This document shows, piece by piece, positions 22,689 through 32,602 of a DNA stretch of 64,000 nucleotides (position 1 is the first letter of the stretch; each line of letters opens with the position of its first letter). A program made the position numbers and the translations under genes. The stretch covers positions 1 to 64,000 of the forward strand of contig NJFT01000192.1 in the NCBI GenBank assembly GCA_002221725.1, read 5' to 3'. Source of the DNA: Scedosporium boydii. Taxonomy: Eukaryota > Ascomycota > Sordariomycetes > Microascales > Microascaceae. A model generated the notes under the pieces. The model made no database searches. It saw only the letters and a list, made by a program, of their open reading frames with translations, and was not told the origin of the DNA.

Positions 22689-24498
22689 ATGGCTGACGCC
22701 CCTTCAGACCCGAAGCCCCCCGCCGCCGAAGCTGGCGCTGCCGGCGCTGAGGGTGCCGCACCCTCGAAAAAGGCCGCCAAGAAGGCCGAAGCCAAGGCGA
22801 AGAAGGAAGCCGAGAAGGCTAGGAAGGCTGCCGAACGAGAGGCTGCTGCCGCCGCTGCGAAGGCTGCTAGTGGCGCTGCTGAGGACCTCGCCAAGGAAAA
22901 CTACGGCGATATCACACCCACCACCAAGGTCGATGCCGAGCGCGTACATTTGAAGGATATAGGGGACGAGCATCTCGACAAAGTCATCAAACTCCGGGCG
23001 TGGATTCAGAACTCCCGTCTTCAGGGTGCCAAGATGGCCTTCGTCGAGCTGCGCGAGGAGAGGGACTGGTCCATTCAGGGTGTCATGGTAGCCAACAACG
23101 AGGGAAAGCCCGTCTCGAGACAGATGGTCAAGTGGACTGGCTCTCTAACCTTGGAGAGCTTCGTTTTGGTAGAGGCAAAGGTCGTAAAGCCCGTGGAGCC
23201 CGTCAAGAGCTGCAAGGTCTCCGACTACGAGCTACACATCTCGAAGTGCTACCTCGTTGCGCCTGGGCCCCCCGTTCTAGGGATGAGCTTGGCTGTTGCC
23301 AACCGAGCGGTCTCTAGCTTCGAGGATGAGGAGCACCACGCCGCCGATGCTGGTAAGGATGTCGAGGAGGTCAAGGACGGCGTTGCTGCGCTCTCTGTTG
23401 ACTCTATCGCCCATGCGTCCATGAGCACCCACCTGAACAACCCCGCCATGCACAAGAGGGCTCCTGTGCAGCAGGCAATTGCTGACGTCCGCATGACTGT
23501 ACGAAAGCTATTCAGCGATTACCTTGAATCCAAGGGCTTCGTTCAATTTGAGCCTCCGTGCCTCATTGGTGCCTCTTCCGAGGGTGGTGCCAACGTCTTC
23601 TCCATGCCTTACTTTGACAAGGCCGCTTTCTTGGCGCAGTCGCCTCAGTTCTACAAGCAATTCGAGATTGCCGGCGGTAGGAAGCGAGTATACTGTATTG
23701 GGCCCGTTTTCCGTGCAGAGAACTCCAATACCCCTAGGCATATGACTGAAGTAAGCGTTTTATGTATAATTTTATGAAGAAGCTGTGGCTCTTGCTAACT
23801 CTGTGTGTGAACCCCGCTAGTTCACCGGTCTTGATCTCGAAATGGAAATCGAGGACCACTACCACGAGGTTCTTCATATGCTGGAGGGCGTTCTGCTCTA
23901 CATCTTCAGGGGCCTCGAAGAGAAGTGCGCCAAGCAGATTGAGCTTATCCGCACCGTATACCCTTCCGAAGACTTCCTGCTCCCCGAGCCTGGAAAGGAA
24001 GTCCGTCTCACCTTTGCCGAAGGCCAGAAGCTACTCCGAGAGGAGGGCCCCGAGGAGTTCCGCAACGTCAGTGACGATGAGGACATGAGCACGCCCCAGG
24101 AGAAGGCTCTCGGCGCTCTCATCCGAGAAAAGTACAAGACCGACTTCTACGTCCTCGACAAGTTCCCCGAGTCCGCCAGACCCTTCTACACCATTGAGGA
24201 CCCCGAGAACCCCAAGGTCACCAATGCCTACGATTTCTTCATGCGCGGCCAGGAGATCCTGTCGGGTGGCCAGCGTATCCACGTCCCCACCGAGCTTGAG
24301 GCTCGCTTGAGGAAGAAGGGCATTGACCCCACCTCCCCCGGAATCAAGGAGTATGTCGATGTGTTTAGGTCCGTTGGTGTGCCGCCCCACGGTGGTGGTG
24401 GCATCGGTCTCGACCGTGTCGTTGCGTGGTATCTCAACCTCCCCAGTGTACATCTAGCGAGCTACTATCCCAGGACGCCCAAGCGACTTCTTCCTTAA
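22689..24498 (+). CDS. Cytosolic aspartyl-tRNA synthetase
   Basis: Two exons, 22689..23750 and 23821..24498, give 579 aa. The 70-nt intron has a GTAAGC donor and CGCTAG acceptor, and the splice restores HMTE|FTGLDLEME. The product charges tRNA-Asp with aspartate for cytosolic translation. Residues 1-65 are an Ala/Lys/Glu-rich extension of the kind that binds tRNA in eukaryotic AspRS. An OB-fold anticodon-binding domain follows (about 95-200). The class II core includes motif 2 (FRAENSNTPRHMTEF from residue 341) and motif 3 (GGGGIGLDR, residues 545-553, Arg retained). The extreme C-terminus reads YYPRTPKRLLP, while yeast and animal enzymes have a PRDPKRL form, so one normally conserved Asp is Thr here. 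Catalytic residues otherwise look complete. Confidence 0.93.
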
Positions 24499-24739
24499 AC
24501 TGGTTTGAAAGGAAAGTTAAGCAATGCGCCGCCGTAACCTTTAACGAGTACAGGAGGACTTTGAAGAGCGATGTGCTACGAATTAAAAATAAAATCCGTA
24601 TTTAATTGATGTAAAAACTGCGTGATTCAAAGACTCTCTCTCCACTTCTACGAGCAAACCACAACAAAACAAGACGAAAACTTCTCCCTAAAAGCCAGAT
24701 AAACAGACGAAGGAAAATCACACTACACCCACAAGAAAA

Positions 24740-27700
24740 CTAGACCCTCCACAATGTGTTAAGGGGACCATGTCCCACCACCCTGCCGACAACCCTCCAA
24801 AAGAAGACATTCATCCGTTCCAAAATCAATTCCAAAGCGAAAACAGCCCCGTCAAAGACCGGCCCTAGAATCCCCAACAGCGTGTCCAGGCAAGAGCAGG
24901 CCCAAGCAACAAACTCGTACCGACTAATCGTCAACCGCGGATCAACCCTGAAAAACCAAGCGAAATACGGTATGCCGTACTGCAAGTTATGTCCGTACGC
25001 CGCCTTCAGCCTCGAGTTCCCGAAGAGCCAAAGCTCGCGCTCTCTGCTCGCCGCGACATAGACCTGGATCGTCATGAGGAGTAATACGTGGTAGAAGATG
25101 TACACTGCGTCCTTCGCTTGGAAGCACGGCCAACAGAGCGGAGGTTCGGGGACCGGAGGGGGCTGTTGGTGTCGTCTGCGGGGGCGGAGGAATGGCGGGA
25201 CGAGGTAGCGCTTCGCCTTGGTGAATATGAAGCCCGGGAGGTGCGTCAGCCAGAGGAAGAAGGCGAGGATGAGTCGGATTAGCCGGACGTAGGCGCGGAC
25301 GTGCTCATAGGCATGTTGTCTGATGGCTGCTAGGGCACCGGTGATGGGGCCGCGGGCGATTGATTTCTTGCAGTTGTAATCTAGCACGCAGGCATGGGAT
25401 CGGTGGAATTGGCAGTTGCAGTCGCACCCGCAGCCGGTGATAGGATCGCATGGGCAGTTGTTCCCTGTTCTGGCCTGGCCATTATTGGAACCATTGTAAC
25501 CACAATGTCTGCGGTGCCTCCCCTGGCCCCATTCCTCATTCTCTGCTACGTATGCAGGACTTGTTTCAAGAGCGTGCCTTCCTTCTTCGAGAACCTTCTT
25601 GTGGAAGTCGACCTTCCACACTTCCTTGTCGATCCAGTCCTCCAGCTCGGATAATCTTTCCCTTTCAGCTTTCCTCATCTCCTCATCGAGTTGCGTGATC
25701 TCGTCCTGAGCCTTCTTGGTGCCATCCTTAATCATGTCATCAAGATCCTTCAGTTGGTTGCGGAATTCAGGATATTTTCCCATGTTCACACGTGGATGTT
25801 TCTCATGGTGCCCTTTGCTATATCCCCCGCACCCACCGTAGCCGTGACCGTCGTTGTCGTCCTCGTCGTTATTGTCACCAAGGCTATCATCCTCGCTTTC
25901 GCTTGTATCCGTCTCTTCATATCCGCCGTGGTTCCCACACCCAACCCTTGGTTGTACAAAATCCCTCTCCAGTTGCTGCAGCTTCTCGTTAATCGCAACT
26001 TGATTAAGCAGGGGCAGCTTAGTCTTCTGGGGTTCCTTCCCTCGCTGAGCAGGCTTGTCCTTGCTTATGGGTGCCTTACCCTTTCCTTTGTCTTTCGGTG
26101 GTTCAGAAGGTCCGGCCTCTGGCTGGTCTTCCTCATCGTATTGGCTCCAGATGTCGACACCGCCCTCCGGGTCTTTTCTCGTTGTCGGGGTTTTGGTCGT
26201 TGGCCTCTTGGTACCTCGCTTTTTGGTTGCTGGCTGTTGAGTCGTTGGCCTTTGGGTATCTAGCCTTTCGGTTGTTGGCCCCTGGGTCGCCGGCCTTGGG
26301 GTTGCTGACTGCCTAGTCGATTGCTGTTGAGTTGCTGGTTGTTTGCTAGTCCCCTGCTGAGTCGATGGCTGTTGAGAAGTTGGCTTCTGGGCGGTTGGTT
26401 CTTTGGTTGCTGGCTTCTGGGTCACCCGTTTTTGCGCTGCCGGCTGCTTTGCCGGCTGCTCAGTCGATGGGTGCTGAGTTGATGGCTGTTGAGCCGTTGG
26501 CGTTTGGGCCGCGGGCTGCTGAGTCGAATGTTGAATGACTAGTCCCCGAGTCACAGGTATTTCGATCGCTTCCTCTTCGTCAGCTGGCCTTTCAGTTGCT
26601 GGCTGTTGGGGTTGTGGCGCCCTCGGGGGGAGCAATGGTGCGACTTCAAACTGGTGCGATCCTGGTGGAAGAGGCCCTCTCCTTCCTTTGAAGCCTCCTT
26701 GGACCTGTTGCTCTGCCTGCGGGAGCGGGGGAGGTTTTCCGGTTCCCGGAACGGGTGGGTTCATCGCTTTCGCCTTCCCACTCCCATCCAGAATACGCTT
26801 GAATTCAGCAAGCGACAGGTTCCATGGCGAAATGAGTTTAAGCGGCTCTTTTTCTGGGACCATAGCATCTCGAGGCTCGGGGATTGCTGTATCCGGGACG
26901 TCGTGCCCCGGAGCATTGGCCTTCTCGAACTCTCTGTCTATACGTTCTAGCCGCTGCATTGCTTCCTCAAAAGCGGACATGGTCCCTGGAGCGTTGGTCT
27001 TCTTTGCCTTCTTTTCGGCCTGTAGCCTATTTTCCACTCGCTGGTGGATCTCTGCATACGAACTTCCCATCGGGTTCAGCGAAGGAAAGAATTTATCCGG
27101 CCCGAGAGCGGGAAGAGGCTTTCTAGGCGACCACGTCCGTGGAGGGAAGTGTGGAGGGGAGGAGTGTTTCTGCGGAGGGGTGCTAACATCAGGCGATGTG
27201 CTATGGGTGGAATAAATGTTTGGACTTTCCCCAGGACTGAGCTGGACCTCGAATAGCGGATCATCTATCGGCGGCGGTTGCTGCTTGCCCGAATCATCTA
27301 TCTTGGCGGTCGGGACCGATTCACTTTCAGTGACATAGGGGTCGGATGCGAAAATCAACGGAGATTTGGGGGAGTTGGATTCGCGGACCACCGGATTTTG
27401 CTCTGCCTCTTCTCCTGTCCCTTTTTCTTCCGCCCCCCCGCGCAAATGCGCTGTTCTCTCCCTCACCAACTCTCTAAGATCCTCAATCTTTGTCTCGGTC
27501 GCGTCGAGTTTAACACCGAGGTACCCGAGCTGGCCGTGAAGGATGGACATGTACTGTTGAGCGACCTCCAAGGTTGCGGCTTTCTCATTGCGCCATCTGA
27601 CCACCTCCTCGGCGAAACGTTCAAGTGGCTCGTCGCTTGTGGTATCTTCGAGCGCCTTCACCCTCGAACTTGGGTCTTTGTCGCTGAAAGGGTAATATCG

Positions 27701-30700
27701 CAAGATACGCTCGCTCATGGGCCATATCATGTTTCGGTGTAGGAATGGATGAGCTTTCTGGGCATCGAGCAAATCTTTAGCCCTCAGCGCAAGAGCGGTC
27801 CTCTCCGATTCAAGATCTGACAGAGACATCCACGGACGGCCTCTGGTAGCGGCCCACATCGAATCTAATTCCTTCTCGATTTCCTCGGGAGGGCAGGATG
27901 GGTCCATCCGTTGCTCAACCGTAGCCCTATTTTGCTCTCGCTCTCTCTCATCGGCAGTATAGTCAAAGATCCTCCCCTCCAACTCGACGCGCCTCTCTTC
28001 AATTTCCTTGAGCTCAGTATCACGTAATTGAAGGAGTTCATCCTCGGCTTGTACGTAATAGCGAATGTCGTCAAGCGTGTCGAGCAACTCTTCGTACTTC
28101 AGCTTCTCTTCTCGTACAACCTCCACGTACTGCATCTTCTCTTGAAGTATCTTCTCTTCATCATTGCTGAGTGGCTCTTTGCGATTGCTGTACTCGGTTT
28201 TCTTGTCTTCGACTTCTTTCTCGCCATCATGCAGACGTAACTTGGCGTCGGAGAGGTCCGCTGCTACGGAGTCCTGGAAACTCCTGAGTTTCGAGCGGAT
28301 GGTGCCCACTGTTCGGTCCAGGAAGTTGCCGAATGCCTTGACAGCGATACTGTTCCCGGTCATGGCCTCAAAGACATATGTCGTACCCTTCTCCGATAGC
28401 TTGTGAACCTCATCACGCCTAAAACCTATGGCTTTCATGATTTCGGAGTGCTGGCTTTGTAGCTTGTCGCGAACCTTGAGCGCCGCATCATGCTGGGCCT
28501 TGATTTTCATACGCAATATCTGGTACTCGTTCTTCCGTTGGAGGACCGCGTAAGTTTGTTCGATAGTCATGGAGGCCCCGCCGTATAAGTCGTCAATCTC
28601 TCTGCTGACCATCAACTGGCAAAGGTGTGCGTCTTGCATTTTCTGGTGTAGGTCGGACGTCGCCGCGGTGTTCCGCGTAAGGAAATCGATGAGAGATTGC
28701 AGGAGTGGTGTGGACTCGTTTCCCGGGGACGTGAGGCCCTCATCCAATTTGGAATTCAGAGAGCCGATGGCTTCTGTGACAGCTGAATGGTGCTCTTCGA
28801 GTTCTTTAATGGAGGGTTCAAGTTCAGTGATCCTCAAGGGTACCTTCTCGGGTGGTAAGCCCGCGATGATTGACAGCCGGCTGCCGTAGTTTTTCAGTAT
28901 ACCATAGCAGTTAGTGAAAACCAGGGCAGAAGCCCTCAGTTCCTCTTCTTTTCCAATCAAGGGTCGGGGCTTGACGTTCCAGTCCTGTTTTCCATCCTCT
29001 AGTTTAATGTAGGTGCGATGTGTCCTCTGCCAGTCCTCATCGACATCACGACTCCACTTCAGCAGCTCAGCTTTGTCCTCTTCGAACTTGTCTAGGAGCG
29101 ACCGGGCATGTTGGGCCCGTACCGAATGTAGTACAATTGAAGTTTCAAGCTGTCTCTTGGTATCCTCGAGTTCTCGGCGCAACTCTTCCTTGGTCTCCGA
29201 GTCCTTGGTCTCCGAGTCGGAGACTTCCTCTGTGCCATTGAGCCATCTCGAACCCTTGTTTTCCCGCGCCTGCAAAAGCCGTTCCTCTAGAGCGGCGATT
29301 TTCTTGAGACTGTCTTCGTAGAACGGCCTCAGACGTTGCCTCGCTGGATTTATCCCCCTGATGATCATGTGGCACAGGTCTTCTTCATCACATAGAGCGT
29401 TGTAGCGGCGCATCTCCTCAGTCTGCGCCTGATCAAAGCCGAAGGGATCGAGGGGAATGCCAGCATATCCGAACAATTCCTCAAGTTTCCTCTTCTCCGC
29501 TCTAATATCGGCGATGCGGTCCTTCTGGCGGAAAGGATCTACCCTATCCTTTAGCTTCTCGAGTTCGTTACGGAGGAACTTATTTTCTGCCACAAGCGTC
29601 TCAGGCGTTGAGAACACGTCATCGGAGTCGGCCTCCTGAACCCGCTGGGACCTCATTTGCGATATTCTCTGCTGGAGCTGGGCAATTGTTGCGAGGTGTC
29701 TCTCTATCTCTGCTTTAGTAGCGGCAGGGACTTGTTTCTCTAATTGCTCCTGAAGTTCTTGAATCTTGGCGGCGAGTTTGTTGGCCTCACGCTCATAGCC
29801 GTCCGTTATCGAGTTGGTCACTTCTTTCCGTACCGTTTGGAGTTGTTGCTCAAGACCAAAAATTCGGAGACGCAAAGGTTCGACTTCAGGGGGAGCGTCT
29901 GTGGATTGCGAGGAAATCGCGTTCTTGAGCTGGTCCGTAAGCTCCTCGATCTTGCGGGTCAACTCCGAAACTCTCTCAGTATGCTTCTTCTCTTGGGCGG
30001 TAGACCAATTCCTAGTTTCGGCGAGCTCTGCCTCGGCCTCTTTGAGCGCCGATCGTAGGCCGGCCGCTTCGCTTGCCGCCATTCCTGTAAACTTAAAAAG
30101 CTGTTCTTTGAGTGCCCGAGTCTCCTGTGAAAGTTCCTCGCGCAGCTTTTGGGACTTTTCCAACTGCTTCAGTAGACTCTTGCCGTTCTCACCGCATTTT
30201 TCCAGTTGTTCGGTTAAACGATCCCTCTCCTCTTTTAGGCCTCGCAGTGTGAGCAACTCACTTGTTGGCCAAGGAGTCCGCGGCAGTTTAGGGTCAAGTC
30301 CAAGGTTGGAAACAAGGGAAGAACGCCGATCAGTCTCGTGGCTCGTCAACTCTTGGAGCTCCGCCAATTCTGCAGCTAGGGTAGTGGGTGGTAGGTCTCC
30401 TGGGAGACCATCAGAGTATGCTTGGCTACCGTCGGGAATCGAGCTGTCTTGCGAGACCACTGCATCCTTTTCGACTACTGGCGACTTGGCTGAAAATGGT
30501 GATTGTACGCCCTTGATTTTCTGTAGGGCCTTCTCGAGGAGGGATATTTTTGCTTCGCTATCCTTGACCTGTGCTATAGCTAGGTCGCGGACCTCTTCGG
30601 CAGTGGCGAGGTTGGTGTTTAGGACATAGAGCCTGTCGAGGGCGTCGTCAATCTGCGTGGTGAGGTGAGAGACTGCGTTGGCCGTGTTCACCTCCCTCTC

Positions 30701-31882
30701 AGCCTTAGCCTTTTCGAGCATTCGTTGGAGCTCGTCGGTACGTCTATCTTGGTCCTTGATGCGGCGCTCAAGCCTAGCAATAACAGTTTCCGATCCATCT
30801 TCAGGTTTCTTCTCTTTTTCTCCCCCAGATTCATGAGGAATCACAGGGAGATATCGGCGTCGGCTCTTCATTTCCTCTCGCATGGTCTTGATTAGTCTTT
30901 CCTCCTCCTCAAGGTCGTCAAGAGCTTGCCTGGCAACACGAGCCATCCCGTCAATAGTGTAATCCCAGAGCTGATCTTTGTAATGTCGAGAAAGCATCTC
31001 CTCCTCGGGGAGTGGCGGGTACTGACGGCGGAGCAATTCTTCCACAAGCTCCTCCTTCTTCTCCTTGATGGTATCAAAGAGTTGTTGGTACTTAAGCTCG
31101 CTCTCGTAAGACCGATCCCTTTCCTGCTCGAGCTCCTCTTCCAGTTGGCGCAGCTTCTGCTCAGTAGCAATCTTAGCGGCAGCCAGGTTTCTGGCATGCA
31201 TCTTAAGCTCTTCATTATGCTTCTCCACTGCCTGGGCGTCTTCCGCCATTGAGGCCAACTGATCCGCAACATTGTTACTGTCAAATTTTGTCTTCGTGAT
31301 ATCCTCCCGCAGAGCCTTGACTGTCTTTTCCAGATTTCCGAGCCTTCCTTGCTGGCTGACAACCGTCTCTTGAAGATCATTGTAGTACTTGTCTTGGTCG
31401 CCTTCGCTTGTTTTGAGAGGGCTGAGAATTGCCTCCTTCTGCCGAGGTTTGCGAGAGGAAACGGGGAAATCGCCAACGTATTTAGCCACGAGATCATGGA
31501 TATCGCCGGAAAAGTTATTGGCATCTGGAGAAGGAGAACCATCACCAAGGATGGCACTGGCACGTGTTGCCTCAACAATGCGGCTAACGAGGACGCGAAG
31601 CTCGTCGTCAAAATTTAAATCGGGATCATGCTGGGGGTTGGTAACGTTCTCAATAGGTGTGCCAATGTGAGTGGACGTAGGGTTGTCGGCGGTTGTAGGG
31701 TTCTCAATCGTAAATTCATGTTCAGGGGAGTCTTCGACGGCTTCTGCATGCTCATGACTCATGTGAGCTTCCAAAGGCTCCACAGACTCGTGAGGTCTGG
31801 GTGGCTCCTGTGGAGATTTCGGTTCTTCGGTTGTCTCCATCTCGTGAGAGGGGCCAGTCGGGTCTTTGGTGGGCCAGGACAT
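24740..31882 (-). CDS. Giant coiled-coil protein with C-terminal membrane segments
   Basis: An uninterrupted frame of 2380 aa. I start it at the ATG at 31882 (MSWPTKDP); the frame stays open further upstream but no earlier ATG is available. Residues 1-180 are acidic, Pro/His/Glu-rich and disordered. From about 185 to 1450 the sequence is almost continuous heptad-type coiled coil rich in Glu, Lys, Leu and Arg. About 1500-1780 is Pro-rich linker; 1780-1905 is a degenerate Thr/Ser-Gln-x-Pro repeat; about 1995-2028 is acidic and Gly/His-rich. A Cys cluster lies at about 2140-2170, then hydrophobic stretches at about 2198-2225, 2258-2278 and 2321-2351. I do not recognise the family. The architecture suggests a long tether anchored by its C-terminus in an internal membrane, comparable only in layout to golgins or nesprins; that role is inference. 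Confidence 0.8.
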   Translation of the reverse strand: MSWPTKDPTGPSHEMETTEEPKSPQEPPRPHESVEPLEAHMSHEHAEAVEDSPEHEFTIENPTTADNPTSTHIGTPIENVTNPQHDPDLNFDDELRVLVSRIVEATRASAILGDGSPSPDANNFSGDIHDLVAKYVGDFPVSSRKPRQKEAILSPLKTSEGDQDKYYNDLQETVVSQQGRLGNLEKTVKALREDITKTKFDSNNVADQLASMAEDAQAVEKHNEELKMHARNLAAAKIATEQKLRQLEEELEQERDRSYESELKYQQLFDTIKEKKEELVEELLRRQYPPLPEEEMLSRHYKDQLWDYTIDGMARVARQALDDLEEEERLIKTMREEMKSRRRYLPVIPHESGGEKEKKPEDGSETVIARLERRIKDQDRRTDELQRMLEKAKAEREVNTANAVSHLTTQIDDALDRLYVLNTNLATAEEVRDLAIAQVKDSEAKISLLEKALQKIKGVQSPFSAKSPVVEKDAVVSQDSSIPDGSQAYSDGLPGDLPPTTLAAELAELQELTSHETDRRSSLVSNLGLDPKLPRTPWPTSELLTLRGLKEERDRLTEQLEKCGENGKSLLKQLEKSQKLREELSQETRALKEQLFKFTGMAASEAAGLRSALKEAEAELAETRNWSTAQEKKHTERVSELTRKIEELTDQLKNAISSQSTDAPPEVEPLRLRIFGLEQQLQTVRKEVTNSITDGYEREANKLAAKIQELQEQLEKQVPAATKAEIERHLATIAQLQQRISQMRSQRVQEADSDDVFSTPETLVAENKFLRNELEKLKDRVDPFRQKDRIADIRAEKRKLEELFGYAGIPLDPFGFDQAQTEEMRRYNALCDEEDLCHMIIRGINPARQRLRPFYEDSLKKIAALEERLLQARENKGSRWLNGTEEVSDSETKDSETKEELRRELEDTKRQLETSIVLHSVRAQHARSLLDKFEEDKAELLKWSRDVDEDWQRTHRTYIKLEDGKQDWNVKPRPLIGKEEELRASALVFTNCYGILKNYGSRLSIIAGLPPEKVPLRITELEPSIKELEEHHSAVTEAIGSLNSKLDEGLTSPGNESTPLLQSLIDFLTRNTAATSDLHQKMQDAHLCQLMVSREIDDLYGGASMTIEQTYAVLQRKNEYQILRMKIKAQHDAALKVRDKLQSQHSEIMKAIGFRRDEVHKLSEKGTTYVFEAMTGNSIAVKAFGNFLDRTVGTIRSKLRSFQDSVAADLSDAKLRLHDGEKEVEDKKTEYSNRKEPLSNDEEKILQEKMQYVEVVREEKLKYEELLDTLDDIRYYVQAEDELLQLRDTELKEIEERRVELEGRIFDYTADEREREQNRATVEQRMDPSCPPEEIEKELDSMWAATRGRPWMSLSDLESERTALALRAKDLLDAQKAHPFLHRNMIWPMSERILRYYPFSDKDPSSRVKALEDTTSDEPLERFAEEVVRWRNEKAATLEVAQQYMSILHGQLGYLGVKLDATETKIEDLRELVRERTAHLRGGAEEKGTGEEAEQNPVVRESNSPKSPLIFASDPYVTESESVPTAKIDDSGKQQPPPIDDPLFEVQLSPGESPNIYSTHSTSPDVSTPPQKHSSPPHFPPRTWSPRKPLPALGPDKFFPSLNPMGSSYAEIHQRVENRLQAEKKAKKTNAPGTMSAFEEAMQRLERIDREFEKANAPGHDVPDTAIPEPRDAMVPEKEPLKLISPWNLSLAEFKRILDGSGKAKAMNPPVPGTGKPPPLPQAEQQVQGGFKGRRGPLPPGSHQFEVAPLLPPRAPQPQQPATERPADEEEAIEIPVTRGLVIQHSTQQPAAQTPTAQQPSTQHPSTEQPAKQPAAQKRVTQKPATKEPTAQKPTSQQPSTQQGTSKQPATQQQSTRQSATPRPATQGPTTERLDTQRPTTQQPATKKRGTKRPTTKTPTTRKDPEGGVDIWSQYDEEDQPEAGPSEPPKDKGKGKAPISKDKPAQRGKEPQKTKLPLLNQVAINEKLQQLERDFVQPRVGCGNHGGYEETDTSESEDDSLGDNNDEDDNDGHGYGGCGGYSKGHHEKHPRVNMGKYPEFRNQLKDLDDMIKDGTKKAQDEITQLDEEMRKAERERLSELEDWIDKEVWKVDFHKKVLEEGRHALETSPAYVAENEEWGQGRHRRHCGYNGSNNGQARTGNNCPCDPITGCGCDCNCQFHRSHACVLDYNCKKSIARGPITGALAAIRQHAYEHVRAYVRLIRLILAFFLWLTHLPGFIFTKAKRYLVPPFLRPRRRHQQPPPVPEPPLCWPCFQAKDAVYIFYHVLLLMTIQVYVAASRERELWLFGNSRLKAAYGHNLQYGIPYFAWFFRVDPRLTISRYEFVAWACSCLDTLLGILGPVFDGAVFALELILERMNVFFWRVVGRVVGHGPLNTLWRV

Positions 31883-32602
31883 GACCACATGGAATGACTG
31901 AACTCTCAGGGATGGGACATTGGGAGATATGGCGTCAACCGTTGTAAAATCCTTGGATGAATACAAGACGAGAAGATTTCGCAATCACAGGAGCTGTTGG
32001 TCAAGGAGGAGGCCTGATATGATAGAAGAGAGAAGAGAATCAGGAAGACAATGGCAGGGGAGGAATCGAATGACATATGTGAGAAGAGACGAGGGCATCT
32101 TAGGTGCTGAACTCTATGAAACCTAGGACTTAATGATTCGAGAACTCGCATTTACCTACCTCGTCAACTTCCGTATGGAGTTCGAACAAAGGTGGGTGCT
32201 CTCGAGCACCGGTTGCGGAGAGCGTGCTTGGACGAACATACGGGCTTGGTTGCTAGGAATCCCAGAAAGAGTCTGCAATGGGTAAACGGAGCGCATTGCG
32301 GCATTGTGGAACAGGAATCTTCTTCGACAACGAAGGAAACCGCGTAGGACTGGAATTTGAGAGAGTTGAGTTGTGACCAGTGACTTGGCGGTTATATACA
32401 ATCGATTGACGTCTGGAATTGGAAAGTTTGAAATGCTGTCTTCGAGGAGGTTCTTTAGGATTCATGGAGAAGTTTCTGGTTTCGGCGAGTCGCTCAGTTT
32501 TGGTAGAAAGAAAACAAAGGTTTTATTGTAGAATGTACATTTTTTGGCAAGGTCATAACGTCGTAAACTGTAAAATTAAACATTGCATTCATAGCAATGC
32601 AT
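31883..32602. other. Intergenic region upstream of the giant coiled-coil gene
   Basis: 720 bp between the Nse4 stop and the coiled-coil start, both on the minus strand. Short frames here have no recognisable content. It presumably holds the coiled-coil gene promoter. Confidence 0.6.

Noticed and set aside
31883..31984. N-terminal extension of the giant coiled-coil frame by 34 codons
   Set aside because: The extension begins at a TTG codon and no ATG is available there. The ATG at 31882 is the first plausible start.
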